13,012 nt of DNA from JBQLZO01 sp052168315 (GTDB taxonomy: Bacteria > Planctomycetota > Phycisphaerae > Phycisphaerales > UBA1924): positions 1 through 13,012 of the forward strand of contig JBQLZO010000033.1 in the NCBI GenBank assembly GCA_052168315.1. Direction: 5' to 3'. The translations under genes were made by a program, and so were the position numbers. Each line of letters starts with the position of its first letter. Positions within the stretch are counted from its first letter, which is position 1. The notes beneath the pieces were generated by a model, which was not told the origin of the DNA, made no database searches, and saw nothing but the letters and a program-made list of their open reading frames with translations. Shown here piece after piece: positions 12,992-13,012 of this stretch.

Positions 12992-13012
12992 GGTGTGGGG
13001 GTGAGGTGTGGG

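Overview
The window is high-GC DNA (roughly two thirds G+C, by eye) from what looks like a planctomycete, most likely of the Phycisphaerae. Three things point there: secreted proteins ending in a 'PSPG' motif, hydrophobic segment and Arg cluster (PEP-CTERM-like), a vanadium haloperoxidase-type enzyme ending in two dockerin-type calcium repeats, and intergenic palindromic elements of a kind I associate with planctomycete genomes. This placement is inference; there is no rRNA or marker gene here.

Layout. Bases 1-130 hold the start of a leftward gene that runs off the edge. Bases 131-726 are mostly non-coding but carry a leftward candidate promoter, a possible 44-codon reading frame, a perfect 10-bp hairpin, a good Rho-independent terminator and a G-quadruplex motif; together they look like a short leftward transcript or attenuated leader. 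Bases 727-4009 are a tandem array of three exported proteins with the formylglycine-generating-enzyme (SUMF1) fold, each joined to the next by an ATGA stop/start overlap. Their N-terminal halves are almost identical, while their C-terminal parts are strongly diverged. Bases 4111-5367 (minus) encode a tRNA-dihydrouridine synthase, divergent from a small lipoprotein gene (5457-5936, plus). Convergent with the lipoprotein is an HD-GYP + PilZ protein (5945-7360, minus) for cyclic-di-GMP turnover, and upstream of it on the same strand lies a 718-residue coiled-coil membrane protein with a Wzz-like periplasmic segment (7526-9682, minus).

Bases 9683-11524 are a 1.8-kb stretch with no convincing gene. 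It has a foldback (REP-like) element, several palindromes, a long G/T-rich strand-skewed tract and three units of a ~214-bp tandem repeat. Bases 11525-12991 (plus) encode the exported, dockerin-tagged vanadium haloperoxidase/PAP2-family protein.

Themes. Most genes concern the cell surface: three exported, probably sorted SUMF-fold proteins, a lipoprotein, a possible polysaccharide co-polymerase-like protein next to a c-di-GMP phosphodiesterase, and an exported haloperoxidase. The most unusual signals are the SUMF-fold array with a conserved front and hypervariable back, the short leftward transcript candidate at 200-480, and the 214-bp G-rich repeat array.
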